DNA of 64,000 nt from Biomphalaria glabrata (GCF_947242115.1 NC_074721.1:36124754-36188753), one strand, 5' to 3'; positions 1-10,980 are shown, numbered from the stretch's first letter. Notes: generated from the letters alone by a model not told the origin. A program made the numbers and translations.

Positions 1-801
1 TCGTTGCTACGTCACAGGTCTGACGATTCGACTGGGGGGCCCTATTGTGTCCCTTTATTTATCAGTGCTAAATATATCTCCGCGGATGTAGCTTGTGTTG
101 CCTATAGAGAAATCCCTCCGTGCCTGCAGACTAGAACTACTTTCATATGTGAAAAAAAAACAAAAAAAAAACGGGCGAAATGTATAGCAGAAGAAAGTAA
201 TTTTGTAAAGTAATAAAGTGGCACTTGTCACGTACACTATTATGTCCAACTTTAAACTATCAGTCTGTTTTTTTTTTTTTTGGGGGGGGGGGGGCGCTTC
301 ATTTTTTTTTTGGGGGGGGGAGCCTTCATATTTTTTAATTTTCTTTTGGTTATTCCGGCCTCATAACGTTTTATATGTTGTCCATCTTATTGTACATCGT
401 TTAGATGGTCAGTCTGTTGTGTTATGTTTTTGTTTTTAAATGCAACATACGAAACGACCTTTGGTTGATACACCCAAGAATACTTTTAAAAAATACCATT
501 CCGGAGAGTGTATCCAAAATATACCCAGATCTAGTGTAAACAACATAGTTTTAGAAGAGCTGATAACCATAAGTCTCCATTTACACTACTAACTTCCGGT
601 AAGAGTTTTTTTTTATTACGTCAAAATTTGTTTAAAAAAAAAAACAACTACAATATGGAGCGCAAATTCTTAAAATACGTAAGATTGTTATTTCATAAGA
701 AAAGGTTTGCATAAGCTATTCTTAATTATGTGGTACCGGATCTTTTCAATATAAACATTTTTGACATTTCACCATCTTTGTCGATCTGAGATTGTTTTTA
801 G
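1..801. other. gene-free AT-rich stretch
   Basis: No supported gene. It holds a double homopolymer block near 266-321 (T run, G run, T run, G run) and otherwise unremarkable AT-rich sequence. Small open frames here run through the homopolymers and have no family resemblance. Confidence 0.6.
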
Positions 802-978
802 CAATGGACCTCATTCACCAATCGTAAACAAACAACATTTAGTCACGTGATTCTCTCTCTTTTATACAAATTACGTAACACACACAGGCTATCACGTGAC
901 AGTTTTTTTTCATTGTTTTACCAATATTATCACGTGGCTAAATGTTGTTTGTTTACGATTGGGGAATGAGGTCCATTG
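802..978. mobile_element. palindromic-ended MITE, copy 1 (family D)
   Basis: Ends are inverted copies: it starts CAATGGACCTCATTC and finishes GAATGAGGTCCATTG, with about 45 bp of near-perfect terminal inverted repeat. The trinucleotide TAG flanks both sides (799-801 and 979-981). No coding capacity. A second copy lies at 42076-42263. Three CACGTG E-box hexamers sit inside (844, 893, 931). The superfamily cannot be fixed from this window. Confidence 0.85.
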
Positions 979-1051
979 TAGCTCATTACTTCCCTTTGTT
1001 TCTGGATTCAAATGTCCTACTTGTTAAGTTTCAAAATGTATTACTTGTTTG

Positions 1052-1200
1052 GATGTTCCGTCAGAGTTGGTCTACTTCCTGGTCCAAATTTCCAGCAGGA
1101 CGCCGGGGGGTGGACTGGGCGGGCAAGTTATGAACTCAGGACTTTCGAGACGACCTAACGACAGTCCAGCGCGCATACCACACAACCAGGTAGCCATTCT
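1052..1200 (-). mobile_element. tRNA-derived SINE fragment
   Basis: Read on the minus strand the segment begins with a tRNA-like head (TGTGTGGTATGCGCGCTGGA, then a weak B-box-like GAGTTCATAACT), followed by a body shared with 43575-43672. The same CGCGCTGGACTGTCG core is present in both. It is degenerate and lacks tRNA folding, so it is a SINE remnant rather than a tRNA gene. Confidence 0.6.
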
Positions 1201-1204
1201 CAGT

Positions 1205-1403
1205 TTAGTTTCTAAACTCAAATGTCCTATTTAGTCTCTTAACTCCAATGTCCTACTTAGTTTCTGAACTCAAATGTCCCACTTAGTTTCGGAATTGAAA
1301 TGTCCTACTTAGTTTCTGACGTCAAATGTCCCATTTAGTTTTGGAATTGAAATGTCCTAATTAATTTCAGAAGTCAAATGTCCTACTTAGTTTCTGAAGT
1401 CAT
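1205..1403. repeat. minisatellite, about 30-bp unit (left part)
   Basis: Six to seven diverged units built on CAAATGTCCTACTTAGTTTC with alternating GAACT, GAATT and GAAGT joints. The array is cut by the LTR retrotransposon and resumes at 9385. Confidence 0.8.
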
Positions 1404-2645
1404 TGTCAGGTTCTTGTATTCTTGTATTTATCAAATTATTATTATATATTTCCAATGCAAATATTTATTAATATTAAATATTATTTCAATTTGTATTATT
1501 GTTATTATTTTCTGAACTTATAATATTTTGGCTCAAGTTCAGCCTGACAAGCACATCATACACATATAGTTGTAGATAAACTAATAAACTAAGTGTATGA
1601 TGTAAATAACAATAAAATTTATTCTTGTGATATATTTACAAATGACTGATTCATGATGACTGATAATAATAGTATGAAATATCAATATGTAATAATATGT
1701 AATCTACAATGATCCAGTTAGTCTCCTTAGATACAGAACATTCATATAATTATGAAACACATAGTATATTACCTTAACTATAATAAGTAGTTCAATGGAT
1801 CACATAGTCCTTCAATCTCAAAAACAACAACTGGTAATATATGTAGATCTAGCCTCTAGATCAGGTACTGTCCACTGACGACAATTCCAAAAAGTAGAAG
1901 TTCATAGTTGACACTACACCATCAGGTCTGACCACTGCAACCCGCAGTCTGGAATCTTGAACCTCAGACTCATGTACAACTCCACGTGCACACCAGACGA
2001 CCAACTGAGAGAAAGACCTCAGTCCTGTAGACTGTAGACCTAAAGTTGTACTCTCAATATAGAACTGAGACTGAATAAACAAGTCTTGACACTGAGACTT
2101 GACACAGAGTCTAACATATAGACTTGACACTAATACTTGAAATAGAGTCTTCAACTGAGACTACGACTAAAACTTAGTCTTGACGCTAAAACCCTATAGA
2201 AGATAAAAGAAAGGATTCTTCTAATCATCTATATCTAGTCTAATTATAGACTTACAAATACGAACGAATTCAAATAGAAAAACTATACAATGAAAAATAA
2301 AACTCACCCTAAACAGGGGTCAAGATAATCCAACAAGAAAATGTCCAAGGCAAATGCTAAGGCTATCCAATAACAAAAACCAAGGAGAAATTCCAGAGCT
2401 CTCAAAACACGTCTATCTGTACCAACGTACAAAACAATGGAGAGACTGTACTAGACGATAAATGACGCAAATCACACACACACTAAATTTACGTCACTAG
2501 AAGTTGTGACAAGCAACAAAAACTCAGTCCTCTAGTCTACACAGAAAATATTAATAGTGTAATGACGTCATCAATATAGTGATCAACGCCGCACTATCAA
2601 TTAGAGAACTAATTCTACTATACAGTTACATAGATAACTGCGACA
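1404..2645 (-). repeat. downstream (3') LTR
   Basis: 1242 bp, beginning TGTCAGG and ending GCGACA on the plus strand. It matches the LTR at 8143-9384 in length and, wherever compared, in sequence. Confidence 0.92.
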
Positions 2646-2658
2646 TTCCCCCTCCTCA
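2646..2658 (-). other. polypurine tract
   Basis: Minus-strand TGAGGAGGGGGAA directly abuts the downstream LTR, the usual place for the plus-strand primer of LTR elements. Confidence 0.8.
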
Positions 2659-3015
2659 ACGAACTGGCAATTTTGAAAAAAATTCCAGTTATCATAAAAA
2701 CTGCAAGAAAATTCTCCAGAAAATCAACTTCACCAAAATCAATACTGCAAATACGTTTCCAAGAATTACAGAAAGAGACCTCAAAATCTCACTGAGAAAA
2801 ACAACTGAGAAATCCTCAACAACCAATAATCATTATGATTACCTCAACAATAAAAAATCTTCATTATACACTTCAATAGACAAAATAATGTTTGTCTCAA
2901 AATTGTACAGTTAAAGTTACAACTGTTTGCATGTTACATAGTTACATTATCAAATTTAATCAATATCAAAATTAATATAACATAAGTACATGATTGCTCA
3001 AATGAATCAAAAAAA

Positions 3016-6000
3016 TTATACAAGTCCTGAGCATACATCAGCAAAAACATTTAATTCTCCCTTCAAATGGACAGAATCAAAACAATAATCCTGAAGTGCT
3101 AAACACCATCTAGTTATTCTTTTGTTACAATAATTACTATTTGTTATGAATGACAATGCCTTGTTATCGGTCTGGAGATGAAACTTCACTCCTGCCAAAT
3201 AACGATCTAGCTTTTTGATCGACCATACAATGGCCAGTCCTTCCCGCTCAAGGATAAAGTATTTCTGTTCACGTGGCAACAACTTGCGACTGACAAACTT
3301 CACTGGATGTAACACACCATCTCTCATCTGACTAAGTATACCTGAAATGCCTTTATCTGATGCATCTGTCTGCAAAAAGAATGGAAGAGAAGGATCAGGC
3401 AATCTTAGAATAGGATAATCACACAAATAAGTTTGTATTCTTTTCAGTGCCACAATACACTCATTACTCCAATCAATTCTCACAGATTTTCCTTTCTTCA
3501 ATAACTCTGTGAATGGAAACACCAAGTCTGAATAACAAGGTATAAATTTAGAGTAATAGTTAACCAACCCAATTAATGACCTTACTTCCTTCTTGGTACT
3601 GGGTGGTTTAAACTCCAGGATCTTCTGAACATTTCTACTATCTGGTTTCACTTCTCCCCGACCTACATTATGTCCCAGAAATTTAATGTTAGTAAAGCCA
3701 ACCTCTAATTTAGATGGTTTTAGAGTAAATCCATGACTTTTCAATACACCGAAAACATTCTGTACATCTCTAACATGAGTCTCCCAACTTTCGCTAAATA
3801 TACAGATGTCATCAAAATAAAACAATACATTCTCAATATCTCTTAAAATACTCTTTAAAACTCTATTAAAATGGTTAGGGGCACCACTTAAACCAAATGG
3901 TAAGTAATGAAACATGTAGTGTTCCCCCAGAACTCTAAAAGCTGTGTACTCCTTACATTCTTCCCTTATAGGTATTTGCCAATACCCTTTAGTTAAATCA
4001 ACTAAAGTAAAATACTTAGCCCTGTAGAGTTTATTGAATAGCTCTTCTTGATCTGGTATTAATTCAGCTGGTATTTGTGTAACACTGTTAAACTTACGGT
4101 AGTCAATGCATGGACGTAGTGTACCATCACGTTTCTTAATAACCACAACAGGAGCGGCATATGATGAATCTGTGGGTCCTATGATACCCAACTTCAACAT
4201 ACTATCAATTTCCTCTTTTAATTTCTCCTTCATATTTATTGGTACCGTATATGGCTTTAATGCTATAGGCTTAGTGTCCAGCAACTTAATCCTAAATTCT
4301 TCCACATCTGCTTTACCCTGTATGTCTGATATAATATCTTTGAATTCATCCAGCACCTTCATTATTTCACATCTCTGATTACAGTTTAAATCTGGGTTGA
4401 CTTTCAATTGTGATAAAATGTCTTCATTCGTCTGCTTCTTATTGTTGATTTCTAATGTCGGAATGCTTGGTAAAATATCTTCATTTGTCAAGTCTTCATC
4501 AAATTCCTCCTCATCATCCACAACAGACACCATATTAGCAGACAAAATACTGTTCTCATGTTCAATATTAATAACAGTTTCACTTGTATCATCTTTACTT
4601 CTGCTATGATATTTCATCAATCTATTGATATGGTAAAGTTTCAACTTATCTCCCTTCTTTACCAGAAAATTGAATCTTGATACCTTCCTTATAACTTTAA
4701 ATGGTCCTTGCCAATATACAGATAATTTGTTTTCTCTTTGAGGTTTAAGTATCAATACACAATCACCTTCATCAATCTTGCGCAATGTAGAGTATCTATC
4801 ATACTGAATTTTGTACTTTTGCTTTTTAACCTCACTATTTCTGTTGGCAATTGATGTCACATGAAATAACCTCTCCTTCAAATCCATTAAGTATGAGTAA
4901 ACATTCCTGTATTCATCTTCCTCCTCTTTGTTTACAAATACTTGTTTCAGAATAGCCAATGGTCCTCTCATCTGTCTTCCATATACCATTTGAAATGGCG
5001 ATATTCCTGTAGTTTCATTTGGGACCTCTCTATAAGCAAAAAGTGCAGCGCTAACCTTTCTATCCCAATCCTTTGGACTCTCTTGTTTAACTTTCCTTAG
5101 AAAACTTTTCAATGAAGAATTGAAACGTTCATTCATCCCATTCGACGAAGGGTGAAAAATAGTTGAGTGCACTATTTTAATATTGTAGAAGTTACACACT
5201 TCCTTGTATAAATCCGCAGTGAACTGACTTCCGTTATCACTTAGTACCTCGTGCGGTATACCAATTCTACTGAAGATTGTGTTTAATGCCTCAATCACAG
5301 TTTCTGTAGTAATATTTCTTAAAGGTATTGCCTCTGGCCATCTCGTAGCAATGTCAACAAGTGTTAAAATAAATCTGTTCTTGTTCTCGGTAACCTCCAA
5401 CGGACCAACAATATCTATTGCCACTTTGTAGAATGGTGTTGTTACTATATTCATATTTCCAAGTTCAACTCTGTCACATCTTCGTGGCATTCTACACCGT
5501 TGACAAATATCACAACTCCTAATAAAGTCTTTAACATCTTTATCAACTCCTTGCCAAAAGAAATATTGGTATATTCTTGACTTTGTTTTCCTAACTGACA
5601 AATGACCTGCAAATATACTTTCATGTGCTGTTTTCAAAATTACTTCCCTTTTTGACACTGGAACCACGAGTTGTTTCTCTTCCTGACCTAATTGACCTTT
5701 GAATACACGATACAATAATCTATCGAATACCTTGAATCGAACACTTCCATTTGTCTTATTATTCACACTCTTCTCCTTCTGTCGATTCCATAATTCTTGT
5801 AATGTAGGATCACTCACTTGTTCTCTCAAGAAATCTTCACATGATCCAAATAACTTATAACAATCTTGAATAACTTCTGAATGTTTCATAATATCAGCCT
5901 CATTCTCTTTTTGTTTCATTGCTTTTGTAACAGCAGCACCAATATGTTCATTATGTTGTTCATCTTGTACATTCCCTATTATTAGATCAGCTACTGGATT

Positions 6001-6270
6001 TTCAAAACAAGCTACAATATATTTCCCTGTGATATAGTCTGAATTGATGTCAACACATGCCAGTGGATATTCCTTAATAGTACCATCAATCAATTTTAAT
6101 TTGTAGCTACCTGGAATTTTGTCTTTGCATTCAATTAAAGAACTTCTTACCCCAATAACACTAGATCCTGAATCACGCAATATAGACACTATTTTATTAT
6201 TTAATAATCCTTCTTCAAAACGTAATTTCCCTACAGACTTTTTCCTCAATTTCTGATCAACAATAGACAT
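3016..6270 (-). CDS. pol: Pol polyprotein: protease, integrase, reverse transcriptase, RNase H
   Basis: Open frame of 1084 residues. The aspartic protease core DSG is at about residue 33. The integrase follows, with an HHCC zinc module at about residues 216-256 and the catalytic triad D286, D345, E381 in the usual D,D-35-E spacing. A GPF module lies at about 521, in the integrase tail. Reverse transcriptase follows at about 665-870 with YFDD at 818-821, then RNase H with TDAS near 968. Ordinary Ty3/gypsy elements have integrase last, whereas Gmr1-type elements have it before reverse transcriptase, as here. This frame makes the DNA copy and inserts it into the host genome. Confidence 0.95.
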   Translation of the reverse strand: MSIVDQKLRKKSVGKLRFEEGLLNNKIVSILRDSGSSVIGVRSSLIECKDKIPGSYKLKLIDGTIKEYPLACVDINSDYITGKYIVACFENPVADLIIGNVQDEQHNEHIGAAVTKAMKQKENEADIMKHSEVIQDCYKLFGSCEDFLREQVSDPTLQELWNRQKEKSVNNKTNGSVRFKVFDRLLYRVFKGQLGQEEKQLVVPVSKREVILKTAHESIFAGHLSVRKTKSRIYQYFFWQGVDKDVKDFIRSCDICQRCRMPRRCDRVELGNMNIVTTPFYKVAIDIVGPLEVTENKNRFILTLVDIATRWPEAIPLRNITTETVIEALNTIFSRIGIPHEVLSDNGSQFTADLYKEVCNFYNIKIVHSTIFHPSSNGMNERFNSSLKSFLRKVKQESPKDWDRKVSAALFAYREVPNETTGISPFQMVYGRQMRGPLAILKQVFVNKEEEDEYRNVYSYLMDLKERLFHVTSIANRNSEVKKQKYKIQYDRYSTLRKIDEGDCVLILKPQRENKLSVYWQGPFKVIRKVSRFNFLVKKGDKLKLYHINRLMKYHSRSKDDTSETVINIEHENSILSANMVSVVDDEEEFDEDLTNEDILPSIPTLEINNKKQTNEDILSQLKVNPDLNCNQRCEIMKVLDEFKDIISDIQGKADVEEFRIKLLDTKPIALKPYTVPINMKEKLKEEIDSMLKLGIIGPTDSSYAAPVVVIKKRDGTLRPCIDYRKFNSVTQIPAELIPDQEELFNKLYRAKYFTLVDLTKGYWQIPIREECKEYTAFRVLGEHYMFHYLPFGLSGAPNHFNRVLKSILRDIENVLFYFDDICIFSESWETHVRDVQNVFGVLKSHGFTLKPSKLEVGFTNIKFLGHNVGRGEVKPDSRNVQKILEFKPPSTKKEVRSLIGLVNYYSKFIPCYSDLVFPFTELLKKGKSVRIDWSNECIVALKRIQTYLCDYPILRLPDPSLPFFLQTDASDKGISGILSQMRDGVLHPVKFVSRKLLPREQKYFILEREGLAIVWSIKKLDRYLAGVKFHLQTDNKALSFITNSNYCNKRITRWCLALQDYCFDSVHLKGELNVFADVCSGLV

Positions 6271-6486
6271 AGTTTCTTTTCTACATGGAGTAAAATATTC
6301 TATTTCATCAGCCAGATTAGAATGACAACAACTTTGAATTTTACGTGAACAATTTAGTCATCTCTGCGTACCTGTGTTTTGCACTTTCTTTGACTTGTCT
6401 GTGTTTTTCTCCTTAGTATAATCAACACCTGAATAATTCCTTCTGTTATTTCCTCCACCATGGTTCCCATCATTGTAAGCTCCTCT

Positions 6487-7581
6487 CTAATTCCCTCCAT
6501 CCATTCTCCTTCCTCTAGTATCAAACTGCCTCCTGTAAGTTCCATATGACACATTCCTTGTGCCTGACACATGTCTTGGTCCATCCTTATTATATGTCAC
6601 CTGCTTTGGTTTCACTCCGGCTCCACCCACATAACATTCCGTTGACCTGTGACCTACTTTTCCGCACCTAAAACAAGTTATGACTTTCCTGTCACTAGCA
6701 TAATTCTGACTTGTGGCTTCAGCAGCTCCCATTACATACACATTTTCCTCTTTACATAATGATTTTGTTGAACTTGCAGTCTTAAAACTTTCAATTACTT
6801 GTAACATGTCTTCTACATTATCACTTTTATTTAAGATAAGTTGACGATACACTTCGCCTGAAACACTCTCTAATAATCTGTCTGTCACAATCATATTTTT
6901 CATGCCTTCTATGGTCTCCTTTACCTCCGCCATCTTCATCCAATTGTCTAGTGCCCTTTTCAAATCGGCTACATATCCCCTGAAATCATTTTCTTTAGGT
7001 CTAATTTGGTGAAATTTCTTCCTACACGTTTCTCCATTTATATCAGCCTGTCTCATTAGCATAACCTTTACTTCATCATAATTTTCCTTCTTAAACAGAT
7101 CATCTTGCAGCATAAAATTCTTGAGTTTCGACGTCAATTTGTACGATAACAACATAGCCCAACTTTTCTTATCAATACAACATCTTGTTGCCACCGCCTC
7201 AAATAGAGTCAAGAAACCAATCAAATCCTCATCTTCCTTCATATTCTGAAAACTCTTGTCCAACTTATCAATTATATGTCTATGTTTATCCTGGATCTTA
7301 GGTTCTCCTTCTTTGTTTTCAGATTTACTTTCTTTCTGCAACTCCTTCTCCACAATTTTCTCCTGAAGTCTAGCCAATTCCAATTCTTCCTGCCTCTTTT
7401 TAGCTTCCACTACTTCCCTTTCTTTCCATCGTTCATGCTCCTCCTTCTTTATGCGTTCCTCCTCCGCCCTTTGTTCCTTCACATAGTTCTGCAAGTCAGC
7501 TCCTGTAAAACCCAATGCCTGCCCATCCGCTATAAATTGTGAATTTATAGAAAACCTAGTCTCCATCCTTAGAATTTCCAA
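6487..7581 (-). CDS. gag: Gag of the LTR element
   Basis: Open frame of 364 residues. The N-terminal third is a charged, Glu/Lys-rich probable coiled coil (about residues 30-110). The middle resembles a retrotransposon capsid. Near residue 300 lies a CCHC zinc knuckle (CFRCGKVGHRSTEC), the nucleic-acid-binding module that packages element RNA. It lies just upstream of pol in the element's reading direction. It forms the particle shell in which reverse transcription takes place. Naming as Gag rests on the knuckle, position and charge pattern. Confidence 0.88.
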   Translation of the reverse strand: MEILRMETRFSINSQFIADGQALGFTGADLQNYVKEQRAEEERIKKEEHERWKEREVVEAKKRQEELELARLQEKIVEKELQKESKSENKEGEPKIQDKHRHIIDKLDKSFQNMKEDEDLIGFLTLFEAVATRCCIDKKSWAMLLSYKLTSKLKNFMLQDDLFKKENYDEVKVMLMRQADINGETCRKKFHQIRPKENDFRGYVADLKRALDNWMKMAEVKETIEGMKNMIVTDRLLESVSGEVYRQLILNKSDNVEDMLQVIESFKTASSTKSLCKEENVYVMGAAEATSQNYASDRKVITCFRCGKVGHRSTECYVGGAGVKPKQVTYNKDGPRHVSGTRNVSYGTYRRQFDTRGRRMDGGN

Positions 7582-8123
7582 ACAATATAAGTTTAACAGG
7601 TCAAATCGGAAAAATTAATTAGAGCACAAGATATACTATTAGCAACCAAAAAAAAATACACTTAGCTGTGCTTTCTCCTGCGAAGATAGAATCTGCCTCA
7701 GCACCAGGAAGATAGAGTATTGATGACAAGGTACAGCCAGATACACCAGGACAACTTGAGAATCCCAACAAACAGATCACAGCTCCAATTTAGGTCCACC
7801 AATCAGTTTAGCATGTAACAAAATTATATCTTATTAGTATAAATTTAAAAAAAATATTATATATAAGATACAATGTTAGCAATAACAATATGATACACTG
7901 GCACCAATAAAGTCTCACACAAAAAATGTATACGATGCCTTTCCTGAGTAATAAGGTACAATCACATAGTACCGTTATGAATAGTAATGTGACACAAACA
8001 AGTGTCTAGAATCTGAAAATATACTCTTACAAGTACAGAAATTTATTTAGCAAATATTCAACTGTCAATAATATAACAAATTATGACTGAGATAATCCCT
8101 CAAATAACTCCTTTAACAGTTTA

Positions 8124-8135
8124 GACGAGCCCCCA
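8124..8135 (-). other. primer binding site, tRNA-Pro type
   Basis: Minus-strand TGGGGGCTCGTC starts seven bases past the LTR edge. It equals the first 12 bases of the primer site that gammaretroviruses use with tRNA-Pro. The match stops after 12 bases. Confidence 0.65.
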
Positions 8136-8142
8136 AAATACT

Positions 8143-9384
8143 TGTCAGGTTCTTGTATTCTTGTATTTATCAAATTATTATTATATATTTCCAATGCAAA
8201 TATTTATTAATATTAAATATTATTTCAATTTGTATTATTGTTATTATTTTCTGAACTTATAATATTTTGGCTCAAGTTCAGCCTGACAAGCACATCATAC
8301 ACATATAGTTGTAGATAAACTAATAAACTAAGTGTATGATGTAAATAACAATAAAATTTATTCTTGTGATATATTTACAAATGACTGATTCATGATGACT
8401 GATAATAATAGTATGAAATATCAATATGTAATAATATGTAATCTACAATGATCCAGTTAGTCTCCTTAGATACAGAACATTCATATAATTATGAAACACA
8501 TAGTATATTACCTTAACTATAATAAGTAGTTCAATGGATCACATAGTCCTTCAATCTCAAAAACAACAACTGGTAATATATGTAGATCTAGCCTCTAGAT
8601 CAGGTACTGTCCACTGACGACAATTCCAAAAAGTAGAAGTTCATAGTTGACACTACACCATCAGGTCTGACCACTGCAACCCGCAGTCTGGAATCTTGAA
8701 CCTCAGACTCATGTACAACTCCACGTGCACACCAGACGACCAACTGAGAGAAAGACCTCAGTCCTGTAGACTGTAGACCTAAAGTTGTACTCTCAATATA
8801 GAACTGAGACTGAATAAACAAGTCTTGACACTGAGACTTGACACAGAGTCTAACATATAGACTTGACACTAATACTTGAAATAGAGTCTTCAACTGAGAC
8901 TACGACTAAAACTTAGTCTTGACGCTAAAACCCTATAGAAGATAAAAGAAAGGATTCTTCTAATCATCTATATCTAGTCTAATTATAGACTTACAAATAC
9001 GAACGAATTCAAATAGAAAAACTATACAATGAAAAATAAAACTCACCCTAAACAGGGGTCAAGATAATCCAACAAGAAAATGTCCAAGGCAAATGCTAAG
9101 GCTATCCAATAACAAAAACCAAGGAGAAATTCCAGAGCTCTCAAAACACGTCTATCTGTACCAACGTACAAAACAATGGAGAGACTGTACTAGACGATAA
9201 ATGACGCAAATCACACACACACTAAATTTACGTCACTAGAAGTTGTGACAAGCAACAAAAACTCAGTCCTCTAGTCTACACAGAAAATATTAATAGTGTA
9301 ATGACGTCATCAATATAGTGATCAACGCCGCACTATCAATTAGAGAACTAATTCTACTATACAGTTACATAGATAACTGCGACA
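8143..9384 (-). repeat. upstream (5') LTR
   Basis: 1242 bp, offset exactly 6739 bp from the other LTR with no length difference. A 97-codon open frame inside it occurs identically in both LTRs and looks incidental. Confidence 0.92.
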
Positions 9385-9510
9385 GTCATGTCCTAATTAG
9401 TTTCAGAAGTCAAATGTCCCACTTAGTTTTTTTTAATGAAATGTTCTACTTAGTTTCTGAAGTCAACAGTGCTACTTAGTTTATTAAATCAAACGTCCTA
9501 ATTGCTAATT
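9385..9510. repeat. minisatellite, about 30-bp unit (right part)
   Basis: Continuation of the array at 1205-1403 beyond the LTR element, with the same CTACTTAGTTTCTGAAGTCA core and more decayed units toward 9500. Confidence 0.75.
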
Positions 9511-9659
9511 AGTATTGAGAGACTTGAAGACAAATTTTGCTTTGATAGGACTATCCTTGATTTAGCTGACCAAGTGATCAGATCGAATTGTTGAGTTGTT
9601 CTTTAGTCCCTACCTTCACTGATTCATTTGTTTTATTGTATTTGACCAATGATCATAAT

Positions 9660-9905
9660 CACTTCATCTTTACCTATCCCTTTGTCTGCTAGACCGTTGG
9701 GACACCACACAAGATTTGTCGACCGTCTTTCTCCATTCCCCTCTGTCTATTGCCTTGGATAGCACCTCTTTCATTGGCAGGCCCGTCCATTCTTTGATGT
9801 TGTCCTCCCATCGCTTCCTCTGCCTCCTCTTCTTTTTTTTTTGGTACTGTTCCCTGCAGGAAGGTCTTTGCGAGCCCCGAAGACCTTGTAATATGGCTAG
9901 AGATC
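9660..9905 (-). pseudogene. LINE 3' fragment, RTE-like
   Basis: The minus strand encodes the C-terminal end of a LINE polyprotein, including RWEDNIKEWTGLPMKEVLSK and, further on, WRKTVDKSCVVSQR. An upstream piece reads HITRSSGLAKTFLQGTVP. A poly-A slip near 9830 puts the two pieces in different frames. The fragment lacks the endonuclease and reverse transcriptase core, so it is a 5'-truncated dead copy. Related tails occur at 16035, 40690, 57095 and 60970. Clade assignment to RTE is from memory of such tails. Confidence 0.7.
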
Positions 9906-10123
9906 AAATTGATAATGTTAAAAAAGAAAGGTTAAATAGACTTCACCGGAAACAGCTTTATCTGCATGAGATGTGGCAAAATATATAGGTCGCAATTGGG
10001 TTTTTGTGGTCATAAGTATAATCTTCGGAAACAAAGACATTGCCTTATTTAGTACTGGCTAAGACATTTGTGATTGATTTGACTGGCTGCTCTTTAACAT
10101 AGTGCTGTGTTGTTTTCTTTGTA

Positions 10124-10860
10124 CAAAGCTTATAGCAATCCACTCTGTCTGTTTGTCTGTCTGTCTGGTTAAAAGTTAGTATAGTTATTTCTCACACACC
10201 CAATCTAGGATCAAGCTGACACTTTGCACATTTATTTCTTTTACCTGACAACACAAGAATCAATTTAAAAAAAAAATGAACCAATTGGTTAATTAACTAT
10301 TAAAATTAAGTTTCATCTTTCAGACCTTGCAATCTATGGGGCAGGTGATGTTAAGGTCAACTTTTTCTATGGCCTCCAGTTAACGAGCAGGGTGTCATGT
10401 GGCCAGCACAACGACAAACCGCCTTTACTTTCAGCAACTTAAGTCAGGTACCCATTAGAGTTGGGTGGACTCAGGGGCGCCCTAAAAATCCAGAAATTCA
10501 AAATCCATTTCACCGATATTCGAACCCAGCACCTCAGGTTCATAAGCCAAGCGCCTAACCCCTCAACCACCGCTTTTCCTAATGAACTATTGGTAATTAA
10601 TTATTTTGTTTGGTATCTTTAACAAGGTAAAGAAATTGTATTAAACTGAAGTGGTAGTCTAAGCTGAATCAGTCCCATTAATATGTGGCCCCTTCAAACT
10701 AGCTTTATACAAGCGATAACTAAACGATCTTCTATTTTCATAGGCTCCTTACTAGCAGAGTGGTTAGGGTGTTTGAGGACGCTTGAGCCATGAGTTCGAA
10801 TTGAGGTATTTCCCCCACTTAAAAAAATACTTTAATAAATCGAATCAATTACACTGCGTA
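10124..10860 (+). mobile_element. mollusc repeat C, copy 1, split by a SINE
   Basis: Left part 10124-10301 has a (GTCT)n block and a conserved core (ACACCCAATCTAGGATCAAG). The right part 10585-10860 ends in a tRNA-like module with an A box TAGCAGAGTGG and a B box GAGTTCGAATT. SINE copy A1 interrupts it. Other copies are at 46487 and 55620. Confidence 0.7.
10302..10584 (-). mobile_element. tRNA-derived SINE family A, copy 1
   Basis: On the minus strand it has a tRNA-like head (B box close to GGTTCGAATCC), then a body with GGTACCTGACTTAAG and GGTCGTTGTGCTGGCC-like words, and a tail ending in CAAGGTCTGAAAG. AACTATT flanks it (10295-10301, 10585-10591), consistent with a target duplication inside repeat C. 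Confidence 0.8.
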
Positions 10861-10974
10861 AAAGGTTTTTTTTGTTTAATTATTTTTTGTTTTTTCTTGA
10901 TTACATCTTACAATCTCAAACTGGAACAAACATTATAAAGCTCTCTATTGACTTAGATCATTTGTGTATTAGTA

Positions 10975-10980
10975 TTTATT
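10975..10980 (-). terminator. candidate polyadenylation signal
   Basis: AATAAA on the minus strand, about 112 bp past the stop codon of the lysine-rich protein gene. No other close candidate was seen. Confidence 0.4.

Larger units (their letters stand above)
1404..9384 (-). mobile_element. Gmr1-like Ty3/gypsy LTR retrotransposon
   Basis: A 7981-bp element read on the minus strand. Two 1242-bp LTRs (8143-9384 upstream, 1404-2645 downstream) start TG and end CA, and a GTCAT target duplication flanks them (1399-1403, 9385-9389). Parts in order: LTR, tRNA-Pro-type primer site, gag, pol, polypurine tract, LTR. In pol the integrase precedes reverse transcriptase and RNase H, the order known for the Gmr1 lineage of Ty3 elements and opposite to ordinary Ty3/gypsy. 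No envelope-like frame is seen. The LTRs have equal length and I saw no difference in the stretches I compared, so insertion looks recent. The element looks whole or nearly so, with at most one or two breaks. Confidence 0.9.

Noticed and set aside
1861-2154. 97-codon frame in each LTR
   Set aside because: Identical in both LTRs only because the LTRs are duplicates. No domain and no role known in the family.
4106-4609. Plus-strand frames inside the pol region
   Set aside because: Antisense shadows of the pol frame.
9716-9988. 90-codon plus frame
   Set aside because: Antisense shadow of the RTE-like LINE tail on the minus strand.
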